Source: Hymenobacter sp. GOD-10R (GTDB lineage: Bacteria; Bacteroidota; Bacteroidia; Cytophagales; Hymenobacteraceae). From it: DNA of 64,000 nt. Numbering within the stretch: position 1 is the stretch's first letter; each line of letters begins with the position of its first letter. Where the stretch lies: the NCBI RefSeq assembly GCF_035609205.1, contig NZ_CP141184.1, positions 1 to 64,000 of the forward strand. Direction: 5' to 3'. The position numbers and the translations under genes are program-made. Below are positions 15,642 to 24,432 of this stretch, in pieces. The notes under the pieces were generated by a model, which was not told the origin of the DNA, searched no databases, and was given only the letters and a program-made list of their open reading frames with translations.

Positions 15642-17372
15642 TTAAGATGGCAGATGAGTTTGGGTCTTTTTTGAGGTAAACAGGCGCACAATCACTAACA
15701 CCAGCAGCAACACTGCCAGCACCTGCGTGGTAGGTCCGATAAGCTCGCCGTGGCGCACGTAGAATGTCAGGTCCGAGTTGAGGTGCACAGGGTAGCGCCG
15801 GGCAGTTTGCAGCCACCAGCCAGTTTGGGTCATGATTTCGCCCTTCTGGTTGATGAAGGCCGAAATACCGGTGTTCGCCGAGCGCGCAACGTCGCGGCGC
15901 GTTTCAATGGCGCGTAAGGTGGCGTACTGCAGGTGCTGGGAGTGACCAGGCGAATCACTCCACCAGCCGTCGTTGGTGATGATGCCAAGCAGCGTGGCGC
16001 CGTTCTGCACGTATTTGGCCACGAAGTCACCGTAGATTGATTCGTAGCAAATCAGCGGACCTAGGTTCAAGGACGAACCATTATTCGGAAGGTGAAACAC
16101 GGCGCGGTCTTCTTGGCTGCCGTAGCTGCCTACCGTACCCCCTAGGTCGATGCTGGCGATGAACTTGGTCAGGGCCGGCGGAATTTTCTCTACGCCCGGC
16201 ACGAGGCGCGACTTGTGGTAAAACTCGATCTTGCCTGTGGCCGTGGGGAAAAAAGCCGCGGTGTTAAACACATCGTAGTAGCCAGCATCATCACGGTAGC
16301 GGGCTGTCTCGCTGGCGGCTTCTTTGTTGGGGTAGGACTTTAAGCTCGTAATGCCCGTTACTAGGGATAAGCCTGGGTGCCGGGCCAGGAAGCTCCGCAC
16401 ATTCTGGATCTTCAGGTTGCCGTCGATCAGGTTTTCCCAGTAGGGTTCTTCTAGGGCTGTTTCGGGCCACAATACCAGTTTGGTTTGGGGCGTCAACTGC
16501 TGCTCCGTCAAACGGATAAGACGATTTAGTTGCTCCTCGTACGGAACGAAGTTGCTGGTACCCTGAAACTTCTCTTCGTACGGGTCGACGTTGGGCTGAA
16601 TGACCAGCACTTCGGCGGCCGGGCCTTTTTCCTGGTAAGCGCTGCCGATGAGGTAAGAAGCTAGGATGGGTAACGCAATAGCTAGCACTGGTGCAAGCCA
16701 GCGCGCCAAAGAAGGGCGCTGCGTGCGTGGTTGTGTTGTCAACCCAAACAAAGCCCCGAACACCAAGATATTCGTCAGCCAAATCCAGACGGAGCCGCCG
16801 AGAAAGCCGGTGTACTCGTACCATTGTACCAGGCCGTTAGCTTCGGCAAAACCATTACCAAGGGTCAGCCAGGGCCAGGTGAGGTCCCAATGCAAGTGCA
16901 GCTGTTCGAAAGCAATCCAGTAGATCGGCAGCGACACATAGCCCACCAGTGAACCTAGCCTTTTCTTGGTGTGATAGAACGCCATCGTTGGCAAGCACAT
17001 CAGCAAGGCATTAAGTACCACGGCCGCAATGCCGCCACCTAACGTGCTGTAGCTCACCCACCACGTAGTGAAGGCATTCCATAACACCAAAGTGAGATAG
17101 GTATAGCGGAACACCTTCCAGCCGCTCGCCCCGCTCCGGACCAACAGCTGCTCCATCCGCAGGTACGGCACGAAAGCCACGAGCAGCAACAACGCTAGCC
17201 CAGCCGGGTGCACGGGCCACCCGGCCCAGAGCAAAGCGGCGCTAAGCAAGGCCAAAGTAGCTGGTTCCCAGCCAGCCAGGCGAGCAGAAGTATACTCGGC
17301 GCCGCCGGCAACGAACGGGGCGGAAGTAGAAGATTTAGTCAGCACGGCGCTCTTCCTTGTGTCCTTGAACAA
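15642..17372 (-). CDS. lnt: apolipoprotein N-acyltransferase
   Basis: This 576-aa integral membrane enzyme has N-terminal transmembrane helices (about residues 35-245) followed by a nitrilase-like periplasmic domain. The Glu/Lys/Cys triad is visible as WPET (Glu304), FYHKSRLVPGVE (Lys387) and ICYESIYG (Cys442). NDGWW and RAIETRRDVARSANTG are also typical. Lnt adds the third acyl chain to the N-terminal Cys of lipoproteins, the step before Lol sorting. The gene overlaps the 3' end of rsmI by 38 nt, indicating co-transcription. It is somewhat longer than E. coli Lnt (512 aa) because of a polar N-terminus and loops. Confidence 0.95.
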   Translation of the reverse strand: MFKDTRKSAVLTKSSTSAPFVAGGAEYTSARLAGWEPATLALLSAALLWAGWPVHPAGLALLLLVAFVPYLRMEQLLVRSGASGWKVFRYTYLTLVLWNAFTTWWVSYSTLGGGIAAVVLNALLMCLPTMAFYHTKKRLGSLVGYVSLPIYWIAFEQLHLHWDLTWPWLTLGNGFAEANGLVQWYEYTGFLGGSVWIWLTNILVFGALFGLTTQPRTQRPSLARWLAPVLAIALPILASYLIGSAYQEKGPAAEVLVIQPNVDPYEEKFQGTSNFVPYEEQLNRLIRLTEQQLTPQTKLVLWPETALEEPYWENLIDGNLKIQNVRSFLARHPGLSLVTGITSLKSYPNKEAASETARYRDDAGYYDVFNTAAFFPTATGKIEFYHKSRLVPGVEKIPPALTKFIASIDLGGTVGSYGSQEDRAVFHLPNNGSSLNLGPLICYESIYGDFVAKYVQNGATLLGIITNDGWWSDSPGHSQHLQYATLRAIETRRDVARSANTGISAFINQKGEIMTQTGWWLQTARRYPVHLNSDLTFYVRHGELIGPTTQVLAVLLLVLVIVRLFTSKKTQTHLPS

Positions 17373-18045
17373 CTAGTACAATTTCTCCTTTAATAGACGG
17401 ACGGCCGCCAAAATCGGCGGCTAGCTCCGTCAGGGTGCCATTCACGGTTTCCTCAAACAGCTTGGTCAGCTCCCGGCTCACCGAGGCTTGCCGCTCGGGG
17501 CCTAGGGCTTCAGCCAACTGCTCCAGGGTTTTCACTAACCGGTGCGGCGACTCATAGAAAATCAACGTGCGGGTTTCGACGGCTAGTTCCCGCAGGCGAG
17601 TCTGGCGGCCTTTCTTAACGGGTAAAAACCCCTCAAAAACAAATCGTTCGGCTCCAAAGCCCGACTTGAGCAAGGCTGGTACGAAGGCGGTGGCGCCCGG
17701 CAAGCATTCCACTTTCAAGCCTTTGGCCAAACACTCGCGCACCAGCAAAAAACCGGGGTCGGAGATGCCGGGCGTGCCCGCGTCCGATACCAAGGCCATC
17801 CGCTCGCCGGCTTCCAGACGGGTGAGCAGGCGCGCCACGGTTTGGTGCTCGTTGTGGAGGTGGTAGCTGAGCATCGGCTTTTTCAGACCTAGGTGCTGCA
17901 TGAGCCGGCCACTGGTGCGGGTGTCTTCGGCCAACACCGTATCTACCTCGCCTAAGATCCGAATAGCCCGGAGCGTGATGTCTTCCAGGTTGCCGATGGG
18001 CGTGGGGACCAAGTACAAAACAGTGGGCGTAAGCGTTTCAGACAT
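17335..18045 (-). CDS. rsmI: 16S rRNA (cytidine(1402)-2'-O)-methyltransferase RsmI
   Basis: This 236-aa protein has the RsmI/tetrapyrrole-methylase pattern: YLVPTPIGNLEDITLRA at the N-terminus, LAEDTRTSGRLMQHLG, ALVSDAGTPGISDPG and a C-terminal GEIVLVVQG. RsmI methylates the ribose of C1402 in 16S rRNA near the decoding centre, using S-adenosylmethionine. It is slightly shorter than E. coli RsmI. TACCTTTG lies 5 nt before the ATG, implying a very short or absent leader. lnt overlaps its 3' end. Confidence 0.95.
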   Translation of the reverse strand: MSETLTPTVLYLVPTPIGNLEDITLRAIRILGEVDTVLAEDTRTSGRLMQHLGLKKPMLSYHLHNEHQTVARLLTRLEAGERMALVSDAGTPGISDPGFLLVRECLAKGLKVECLPGATAFVPALLKSGFGAERFVFEGFLPVKKGRQTRLRELAVETRTLIFYESPHRLVKTLEQLAEALGPERQASVSRELTKLFEETVNGTLTELAADFGGRPSIKGEIVLVVQGHKEERRAD

Positions 18046-18050
18046 GAAGG

Positions 18051-18058
18051 CAAAGGTA
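18051..18058 (-). promoter_or_regulatory. Bacteroidota -7 element (TACCTTTG) of rsmI
   Basis: The - strand reads TACCTTTG, a perfect fit to the Bacteroidota TAnnTTTG -7 consensus. Only 5 nt separate it from the rsmI ATG. Transcription would then start at or next to the start codon. Confidence 0.6.
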
Positions 18059-18143
18059 GAATGATTTAGGGTGCCGGAATACCAAGATCGTGCAGGCAGT
18101 CGAGAACGGCACGGTCAGGGTGCAAGCGGTAGGCGCGAGGCTA

Positions 18144-18392
18144 TTAGTCTACACCATATTGCTCAGCTAGCTTATCTATTTCGGCGGCCAAGCGGTGGTC
18201 GCGCTTGGTTACGGTGTTGCCCGCATCGTGGGTGCGTAGGCGAAACGCGACGGTGCGGTATTCATTAGCCATCCACGGATGATGATCGAGGCGCTCGGCT
18301 ACGGCGGCCACATCCGTCATAAAGGCAAAGGCCGTTTTGAAATCCGGGAATTGAAAGGTGCGGGTGAGGGCGTTATCCTGTTCGGTCCACAT
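18144..18392 (-). CDS. 4a-hydroxytetrahydrobiopterin dehydratase (pterin-4a-carbinolamine dehydratase)
   Basis: The 82-aa product carries the family core DHHPWM, then EYRTVAFRLRTHDAGNTVTKRD, which includes the conserved catalytic His pair. The enzyme dehydrates the 4a-carbinolamine formed by aromatic amino acid hydroxylases and so recycles the pterin cofactor. The ATG at 18392 is chosen because the upstream extension to 18491 encodes an unrelated hydrophobic stretch. Several bacterial genomes carry this gene without a nearby hydroxylase, as here. Confidence 0.9.
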   Translation of the reverse strand: MWTEQDNALTRTFQFPDFKTAFAFMTDVAAVAERLDHHPWMANEYRTVAFRLRTHDAGNTVTKRDHRLAAEIDKLAEQYGVD

Positions 18393-18535
18393 ACATTTTT
18401 GTAAAAGGCTACTGCTAGCTAGGGGTAAAAGCAGGATGAAAGCTAGCGAGAAATCATAATCATGATGGAAACTAGGTAAACCCAAACCCACAAACCACAG
18501 TACAACCTAGGACCAACTCGCCAAACCCTACTGCT

Positions 18536-19048
18536 ATGGCTATCGATCCGCACAACCGCCCTGTTCGCGTCATCAACGACGATACAACCGAAGAAGAATT
18601 CAAAGCTGGTCACCTCATTGCTGGCGGCGACCCACCCAAAAACGAGGCTGCTCGTGGGGGCTTCGGCAACCGCGATGGTAAGGAAGGCTATGGTACTGAC
18701 AGCAACAGCGGTATCACGTCTACTTCCGTCAACGAAGAAGCTGACAAAGCCGAACACCCCGCCGATAACTTCCGCTCCGACGATGAAGGACGCCGCGACC
18801 GTCCAAACCAAGACTTGCCCGCTCCCGAAGATATGGATGAGCGCCGCATAGCTAGTGTGCCCGACGAAATAGAAAACGACCCCGACGAAGACAAAGACGA
18901 GATGTATAACCCCAACTCGCGCGTGGGCATGGGCCAAATGGACCAGCCCCAGCCAAATGGCGCCGACGTAGGGGCTACTCCACAAACTAATGCCGACTTG
19001 CTAGACCCCAACGCACAAGAATCGGGGCTAGATATTGGCGAACGATAG
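18536..19048 (+). CDS. hydrophilic, probably disordered acidic protein
   Basis: This 170-aa product is dominated by Asp, Glu, Asn, Gly, Pro and Arg, with no hydrophobic core, signal peptide or cysteine. Stretches such as DEIENDPDEDKDE are extreme. The first 30 residues (MAIDPHNRPVRVINDDTTEEE) are the most structured-looking part. Composition suggests an intrinsically disordered hydrophilin-like protein, perhaps stress-related, but no family was recognised. It is followed by two further small disordered genes on the same strand. Confidence 0.65.
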   Translation: MAIDPHNRPVRVINDDTTEEEFKAGHLIAGGDPPKNEAARGGFGNRDGKEGYGTDSNSGITSTSVNEEADKAEHPADNFRSDDEGRRDRPNQDLPAPEDMDERRIASVPDEIENDPDEDKDEMYNPNSRVGMGQMDQPQPNGADVGATPQTNADLLDPNAQESGLDIGER

Positions 19049-19093
19049 GGCACAAAGGCCCTGTACCTAACCCACCCGAAGAACCCCACCATC

Positions 19094-19285
19094 ATGGCAA
19101 AAGAAGGAAATCAGATCAGCTCGCAATCAGCGAAACATCAAGGTTCGCCGGCAGGCGGCGGTCAGTCAAAAGCCGAGTCGCTGCCCGTAGAGGACCGCGA
19201 CCAGCAAACGGAGGAAAACCTGCAACAAGACGCGCAGGATGCCCCCCAAACCCACCCCAATCGGAATACCCACAAGTCAAATTAG
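19094..19285 (+). CDS. small disordered hydrophilic protein (HPNRN type) 1
   Basis: This 63-aa protein is rich in Gln, Ser, Lys, Asn and Gly, with no hydrophobic stretch. It shares a GSP(A/S)G segment and a C-terminal HPNRN with the 78-aa protein at 19385-19621, so the two look like distant paralogues. It starts 45 nt after the 170-aa disordered gene ends. Function unknown; stress protection or nucleic-acid or membrane shielding is only a guess from composition. Confidence 0.55.
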   Translation: MAKEGNQISSQSAKHQGSPAGGGQSKAESLPVEDRDQQTEENLQQDAQDAPQTHPNRNTHKSN

Positions 19286-19384
19286 GCTCACCTAGCACCG
19301 GGCTAGCCTACGCGGTAGTTGTCGTTGAATCGCAGGGACGCACCGCATGTATGTAGTTGTTTCACCTTTATTGTAGTTGTAGTC

Positions 19385-19621
19385 ATGCCGTACAAGAGCA
19401 ATAACACCAACCACCAGTCAAAGGAAAACCATGGTTCTCCATCTGGTTCTGAGCAGCACAAAGCCGCTGGTAATATGCCGCTTGGCAAAACAGGTGAGGA
19501 AGTAGAACGCCTCGCCGAGGAGTATACAAACGACGGTCTGGATGAAATTCCATCCGATCTGCAACGTCATCCCAACCGGAATCACGACAAACCTAGCCTC
19601 GACAAGCCTTCTTATAGCTAG
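19385..19621 (+). CDS. small disordered hydrophilic protein (HPNRN type) 2
   Basis: The 78-aa product from ATG 19385 contains NHGSPSG, a short predicted helix TGEEVERLAEEYTNDG and RHPNRNHDKPS near the end. The HPNRN and GSPSG segments relate it to 19094-19285. The upstream part of the longer open frame (from 19319) looks non-coding, so the internal ATG is preferred. A strong terminator follows at 19651-19678, closing this group of three small genes. Confidence 0.6.
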   Translation: MPYKSNNTNHQSKENHGSPSGSEQHKAAGNMPLGKTGEEVERLAEEYTNDGLDEIPSDLQRHPNRNHDKPSLDKPSYS

Positions 19622-19650
19622 GCTCATGAGTCGCAGACATATGTAAAGCG

Positions 19651-19678
19651 AAAAGCACCTGCAAAAGCAGGTGCTTTT
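19651..19678 (+). terminator. Rho-independent terminator
   Basis: A perfect 12-bp stem (19651-19662 with 19667-19678) has an AAAA loop and a run of T to 19681. Confidence 0.92.
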
Positions 19679-19758
19679 TTGTTGGAAGTACCTTTCGTAA
19701 ACAGCAACTAAGTAGGATGCATGCAGTATAAATTACTCTCATCCTATTCCTGTTCTCA

Positions 19759-20457
19759 ATGGCGCGCTATGTCACTACTGACTTGCATGGCTGTCTGCTG
19801 ACGTTTCGCCATCTGGTAGAAAACGTTTTACACTTGCAGCCTGCTGATGAACTCTATTTGCTCGGTGATTACGTGAATAAGGGGCCAGACAGTCGGGGCA
19901 TTCTCGACTATCTCATCCAATTGCCCCAGCGCGGCTACCAAGTACACTGCCTTCGTGGCAACCACGACCAGGAACTGCTCGACGCGGCGCATGCGCGCAA
20001 GCACCTTACCTGGGTTTCTCCAGCCGATCATCAGCAAACGCTCCGAAGCTTTGGGGTGAGCACTCCCGCTGAAATCCCGGTCTCCTACCTAGGGTGGCTC
20101 GACGCGTTGCCCTATCAGTTCGAGCTGCCAGACTTTGTGCTGGTACACGCCGGTTTTAATTTTCGGCTGCCGCCCGAGCGTATGCGCTCTGATGTGCACA
20201 CAATGCTGAACATCAAGGAATTCACGTTTGATGCCTCTCGCTTAGGGGGCAAGCGGCTGCTCCATGGGCATGTGCCTACTCCCACGGCCGAAGTGCAGCG
20301 GCAAGTGCGGGTAGGAGCAGGATCTATCGGCCTCGATACAGGCTGTGTGTACCGCCATAATCCGGAGCTGAGCCATCTGGCCGTATTAGAGCTAGATTCT
20401 TTCGAACTGACTTTGCAGCCTAACATTGAGCTGCCTTACCCGATAGCACGGCGCTAA
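19759..20457 (+). CDS. PP-family serine/threonine or Ap4A-type phosphatase (metallophosphoesterase)
   Basis: This 232-aa cytosolic protein has TDLHGC (metal ligands, residues about 7-12), GDYVNKGPDSRG, RGNHDQEL, HAGF and HGHVPT. This is the standard PPP/ApaH-like metal centre with intact DxH. Small bacterial members dephosphorylate phosphoproteins or hydrolyse dinucleoside polyphosphates; which one applies cannot be decided here. It ends 14 nt from the convergent membrane TPR gene. Confidence 0.9.
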   Translation: MARYVTTDLHGCLLTFRHLVENVLHLQPADELYLLGDYVNKGPDSRGILDYLIQLPQRGYQVHCLRGNHDQELLDAAHARKHLTWVSPADHQQTLRSFGVSTPAEIPVSYLGWLDALPYQFELPDFVLVHAGFNFRLPPERMRSDVHTMLNIKEFTFDASRLGGKRLLHGHVPTPTAEVQRQVRVGAGSIGLDTGCVYRHNPELSHLAVLELDSFELTLQPNIELPYPIARR

Positions 20458-20471
20458 GCTAGCTTAGCTGC

Positions 20472-21260
20472 TTACTGATCCAACACGCCTGCTTTCAGCA
20501 CCTTGCGCGCGGCTTGCTGGTACGGGTTATCGGCATCAGCGGCCACTTGCTTCAGCACGGCATTGGCCTCTGACAGCTGGTTGGCTTGCCAATGAGCCAT
20601 TCCAAGGTGATAAAGCGCTTTGCGGGCGAGTGATACTTTGGGCTGTTGGCTTACGCGTCGCAAAAACGTACGGGCTCCGGCCGCATCACCATCGCGCAGC
20701 AAGAAGATGCCTGTGTAATACAGCAGCGTGTCTTGCCCTAGGTTATTGGTAGGCACGCGGCGCAAAGAGCGCAACGCCGCCGCATACTGACCCTCCCTAT
20801 ACTGACTCATCGATTCGGCTAGGAGGGGGCGAAGGTTGCCGTCCGTTTCGGAAGGAGAAAGACCCGGATCGGGTTGGTAGTACTGCTCCCAAGTAACTGC
20901 CGGAATGGGTGACGGCCGGCGAGTGAAAATCCAGAACGCCATGGCTAGCACCAATACGCCTACTACAATGGCTACCCAGCGGTTCTGTGTGTGGCGCTGC
21001 TGGTGCTGCATGCGCGAAATAGCCGTTTCCCGTTGGTCGAGGCGGCGGTCGAGCATCTCTAGGCGCAAGCGTAGCGTTTCGTGGCCTGCCACCCAGCGCA
21101 AGTCGGCCGTAATCTGTTCGTAGGCAGCATGCGCTTGGCGCAGCTCTTCATCCTGCTCCAAGCGTTCCTCAAATTGTTCTTGCTCATCCGGGGTCATCTG
21201 ACCATCGGCAAAACGTTCCAGCAACTCTAGATAAGGACGAAGATCAATAGCCGAATTCAT
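20472..21260 (-). CDS. membrane TPR protein, possible anti-sigma partner
   Basis: This 262-aa protein has an acidic N-terminal region (FADGQMTPDEQEQFEERLEQDEEL, resembling the zinc-less N-terminus of Bacteroidota anti-sigma-like proteins). A coiled-coil-like segment covers about 60-90, one transmembrane helix 93-112 (WVAIVVGVLVLAMAFWIF), and a C-terminal TPR region about 150-262. It follows the sigma-like gene 83 nt downstream on the same strand, as is usual for sigma/membrane-TPR pairs in Bacteroidota. A role in controlling that sigma factor is inferred from position only. Confidence 0.75.
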   Translation of the reverse strand: MNSAIDLRPYLELLERFADGQMTPDEQEQFEERLEQDEELRQAHAAYEQITADLRWVAGHETLRLRLEMLDRRLDQRETAISRMQHQQRHTQNRWVAIVVGVLVLAMAFWIFTRRPSPIPAVTWEQYYQPDPGLSPSETDGNLRPLLAESMSQYREGQYAAALRSLRRVPTNNLGQDTLLYYTGIFLLRDGDAAGARTFLRRVSQQPKVSLARKALYHLGMAHWQANQLSEANAVLKQVAADADNPYQQAARKVLKAGVLDQ

Positions 21261-21343
21261 GCGTAATAAAGCACTTAAGAGAGGAGTAAGCTTACAGGCA
21301 GGATAGGTGTGTTGCCAAGCAGATAGTGCAAAGAGGTAGTAGC

Positions 21344-21871
21344 TTACAGGTCAGCAGGAGCGGCCCCAGAAGCCTGAGCCGGCCCACGACTAACGAGCTC
21401 ATAGAGCGTACGCAAGCAACTAGATTTTTGCAAGCGCGCGACGGTAGCATTAGCATAACCCATTTTGCCCGCTACCTTCTCAAAATTGTAGCCTCGGAAG
21501 TAGAAGTACATCAGTACCTTCTGACAGTCAGCACCTAGGTACCCGAACAGCATGAGTAGCCGCTGGCGCCGGCCAGCTTCCGCGAGCGGCAACACCGCCG
21601 CCGATTTGCCCGCCGCCAGCCGTTCGTAGGCCATACTATATAAGTGAGCGCGCAGATCATCGGGAAGCTTTGTGAGGCGGCCATCAGCTACTTGGTCATA
21701 AAACTCCAGCAGCACAGCCCGCAAAAGCGCATGTGCTTCCGAAGCCGGTAGCTGGTGGTTTAGGTCGGCCCAGTGCGTAAAATGCTCGCGATGCTGCTGA
21801 TAAAAATTGATGATAAAGTTCTGATTACCAACTCGTAATCTGGTTAGAACTTCCGCTAGGGGCTGCGCCAT
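21344..21871 (-). CDS. ECF-like RNA polymerase sigma factor
   Basis: This 175-aa protein has a region-2-like helix block at about 18-95 and a region-4 helix-turn-helix at about 115-160 (LGADCQKVLMYFYFRGYNFEK, then KMGYANATVARLQKSSCLRTLYELV). Region 4 is clear; region 2 is more diverged than in typical ECF factors. It would direct RNA polymerase to a small regulon, perhaps under control of the downstream membrane TPR protein. It is divergent from glyA. Confidence 0.8.
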   Translation of the reverse strand: MAQPLAEVLTRLRVGNQNFIINFYQQHREHFTHWADLNHQLPASEAHALLRAVLLEFYDQVADGRLTKLPDDLRAHLYSMAYERLAAGKSAAVLPLAEAGRRQRLLMLFGYLGADCQKVLMYFYFRGYNFEKVAGKMGYANATVARLQKSSCLRTLYELVSRGPAQASGAAPADL

Positions 21872-22022
21872 TTAACAGGTATCAGTTAACAGGTATCCTT
21901 CAACAGTACGAAAGACGCACTACGATAGATAGCCACTCGGCATGCAAGTTAAATCTAGATAGGGTCTGTTCGGTATTGTTAAATGGTAAATGTTAATTGA
22001 TAGATGATAAACGACTTGCCCG

Positions 22023-22030
22023 TACCTTTG
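22023..22030 (+). promoter_or_regulatory. Bacteroidota -7 element (TACCTTTG) of glyA
   Basis: A perfect TAnnTTTG match ends 5 nt before the glyA ATG at 22036, the same spacing as at rsmI. It supports that start over the upstream ATG at 21997. Confidence 0.65.
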
Positions 22031-22035
22031 AGCTT

Positions 22036-23328
22036 ATGGAAACCCGTATCGCACCTCTAACCCAGGACACTGTCCTATTCGACCTCATCCGTCAGGAAAA
22101 AGAGCGTCAGACTCATGGTATCGAACTCATTGCCTCCGAAAACTACGTGTCGGAGCAAGTGATGCGGGCGCAAGGCTCCATCCTGACCAACAAGTACGCT
22201 GAAGGTCTGCCTGGCAAACGCTACTATGGCGGTTGCGAAATTGTAGACCAAATTGAGCAACTCGCCATCGATCGGGCGAAAGAACTCTTTGGTGTAGAAT
22301 GGGTTAACGTGCAGCCGCACTCCGGTGCCCAAGCCAATGCTGCCGTGATGCTGGCCGTGCTCAACCCCGGCGACAAGATTCTCGGCTTCGACCTCTCGCA
22401 CGGTGGTCACCTCACGCACGGTTCGCCCGTCAACTTCTCGGGTAAGCTGTACAAGCCTAGCTTCTACGGGGTAGAACCCGAAACCGGGCTCATCGACTGG
22501 GAGAAAGTAAAAGAAACAGCTCGCCGGGAGCAGCCGAAGCTTATCATCTGCGGCGCTTCGGCCTATTCACGCGACTGGGATTACAAAACCCTGCGCGAAG
22601 CCGCCGACGAAGTAGGCGCGCTACTGCTAGCCGATATTTCGCACCCCTCAGGCCTCATTGCCAAGGGATTATTGAATTCGCCTTTCGAGCACTGCCACAT
22701 TGTGACGACCACGACGCACAAGACGCTACGGGGTCCGCGCGGTGGACTTATCATGCTCGGCAAAGACTTCGAAAATCCTTACGGCTTGAAAACGCCTAAG
22801 GGCGAAATCCGCATGATGTCGTCGCTGCTGGATGGGGCCGTTTTCCCCGGCACCCAAGGTGGTCCGCTAGAGCACGTAATCGGCGCAAAAGCGGTTGCCT
22901 TCGGAGAAGCGTTGAGTGATGCTTACACGGAGTATACGCACCAGGTCATTCGCAACGCGCAAGCCCTAGCCAAAGGCTTTGTAGCGCGGGGCTACCAAAT
23001 TATTTCCGGTGGCACTGACAACCACTTGATGTTGATTGACTTGCGTAGCAAAGGCCTGACGGGCAAACTCGCGGAGAATACGCTGGTCAAAGCGGATATC
23101 ACGATCAACAAGAACATGGTGCCCTTCGACGATAAGTCGCCCTTCGTGACTTCCGGCATGCGCATCGGTTCGGCGGCCGTAACCACCCGTGGCCTAGTGG
23201 AAGCCGACATGGAGCGTATTGTTGGCTTCATCGATGACGTGCTGATGCACCACGCCGACGAGGCGCACCTAGGTCGCGTGCGTCAGCAGATCAATGAGTG
23301 GATGCAGCAGTTTCCCCTTTTCGCGTAA
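22036..23328 (+). CDS. glyA: serine hydroxymethyltransferase
   Basis: The 430-aa PLP enzyme interconverts serine and tetrahydrofolate with glycine and 5,10-methylenetetrahydrofolate, the main source of one-carbon units. The N-terminal [33 protein letters not shown] and [14 protein letters not shown] (PLP lysine Lys229) are all standard. The ATG at 22036 fits the family length and follows TACCTTTG. The alternative start at 21997 would add 13 unusual residues encoded by the promoter. It is a single-gene unit. Confidence 0.97.
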   Translation: METRIAPLTQDTVLFDLIRQEKERQTHGIELIASENYVSEQVMRAQGSILTNKYAEGLPGKRYYGGCEIVDQIEQLAIDRAKELFGVEWVNVQPHSGAQANAAVMLAVLNPGDKILGFDLSHGGHLTHGSPVNFSGKLYKPSFYGVEPETGLIDWEKVKETARREQPKLIICGASAYSRDWDYKTLREAADEVGALLLADISHPSGLIAKGLLNSPFEHCHIVTTTTHKTLRGPRGGLIMLGKDFENPYGLKTPKGEIRMMSSLLDGAVFPGTQGGPLEHVIGAKAVAFGEALSDAYTEYTHQVIRNAQALAKGFVARGYQIISGGTDNHLMLIDLRSKGLTGKLAENTLVKADITINKNMVPFDDKSPFVTSGMRIGSAAVTTRGLVEADMERIVGFIDDVLMHHADEAHLGRVRQQINEWMQQFPLFA

Positions 23329-23431
23329 GCGTGATTGAGTAGGAGCGTAACGGAGAACTACAGAAATTGCAAAAGCTAGGGCGGGCTACATCCTACCCGC
23401 CCTAGTTTTCGTTTGTTTCTGTGCTGTCTTG

Positions 23432-23490
23432 CTCAGTTACTCAGTTACTCAGCTACCCTTCTCCTCAGTTACCCTCTTACTCAGTTACCA
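23432..23490. repeat. degenerate CTCAGTTAC tandem repeat
   Basis: Units of CTCAGTTAC or close variants recur about six times directly before tatC. The same motif type occurs at 26544-26620 after rbfA. Reading through it creates an artificial N-terminal extension of the tatC frame. Confidence 0.7.
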
Positions 23491-23495
23491 ATTAC

Positions 23496-24365
23496 GTGGA
23501 TCAAACCCGCATAGAAGCTGGACGGTCGTTGGACGAATCCCACGAAATGTCCTTTATTGACCATTTGGAAGCCTTACGGTGGCACATCATCCGTTCGGCT
23601 ATTTCCATTGTTGTTTTTGCTACCGCTGCTTTTCTTTCCAAGGATTTTCTCTTCCACGACCTGATCTTAGGGCCCTCGCGCCCTGATTTCTGGACGTACC
23701 GCATGTTCTGCAAGTTCGGCCAGTGGGTCGGCAACCCAGAGCTGTGCATGGATAAAGTAGGCTTTGTCATTCAAAACCGCGAGATGAGCGGGCAGCTGAC
23801 AATGCACATCAGCACTTCCTTTATTGTGGGCATTGTGCTAGCTTTTCCCTACACGTTCTGGGAGTTGTGGCGCTTCATCAAGCCGGGGCTCTATCCACAC
23901 GAACAGGCCAACTCGCGCGGCGCGGTGTTCTTTGTATCCATACTGTTTATACTCGGGCTGCTGTTTGGTTACTACATCGCTGCGCCATTGAGTATCAACT
24001 TCTTGGCCTCATACACAGTTGATCCAACCATCGAAAACCAGATTGACTTGCAGAGCTATCTGAGCACGCTCACTACCATGTCGCTGTCGTGCGCCTTTGT
24101 GTTTGAATTGCCCATGATTGTGTTCTTCTTAGCCAAGGCAGGATTGATTTCGGCCGAAATCATGCGGCTCTACCGCAAGCACGCTATCGTGGTCATTCTG
24201 ATCATTGCGGCTATCATCACCCCGCCGGATATCTCCTCACAGTTGATTGTAACCATCCCGATTCTGCTGCTGTACGAGTTGAGCATCAACATTGCGCGTG
24301 TTGTTCGCCGCAATGCCACCGAGCGTCTGAATGCGGAGCTAGCTGCCAACAAAGGCGTTAGCTAA
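23496..24365 (+). CDS. tatC: Sec-independent protein translocase TatC
   Basis: This 289-aa protein has six hydrophobic segments and the TatC N-terminal motif SFIDHLEALRWHIIRS. FPYTFWELWRFIKPGLYPHE and a C-terminal IIAAIITPPDISSQLIVTIPIL are also typical. TatC is the receptor for twin-arginine signal peptides in the inner membrane. No tatA is visible nearby. I place the start at GTG 23496 because the upstream part of the frame is repeat-derived; ATG 23547 is another option. A Tat substrate that could fit is not identified in this window. Confidence 0.93.
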   Translation: MDQTRIEAGRSLDESHEMSFIDHLEALRWHIIRSAISIVVFATAAFLSKDFLFHDLILGPSRPDFWTYRMFCKFGQWVGNPELCMDKVGFVIQNREMSGQLTMHISTSFIVGIVLAFPYTFWELWRFIKPGLYPHEQANSRGAVFFVSILFILGLLFGYYIAAPLSINFLASYTVDPTIENQIDLQSYLSTLTTMSLSCAFVFELPMIVFFLAKAGLISAEIMRLYRKHAIVVILIIAAIITPPDISSQLIVTIPILLLYELSINIARVVRRNATERLNAELAANKGVS

Positions 24366-24391
24366 AAAGCAGCGGCGACAAAAAATTAAGG

Positions 24392-24432
24392 AAAGGAGTA
24401 GCTAGGCCTTCTGCGGGGCCGGTTACTCCTTT
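24392..24432. terminator. convergent terminator hairpin
   Basis: An imperfect stem (24392-24400 with 24424-24432 plus inner pairs) lies between tatC and the convergent membrane-protein gene, overlapping the latter's stop. It is flanked by T-rich sequence on the + strand. Confidence 0.6.

Noticed and set aside
23421..23495. N-terminal extension of TatC from the ATG at 23421
   Set aside because: The residues are encoded by the CTCAGTTAC repeat and do not resemble a TatC N-terminus.
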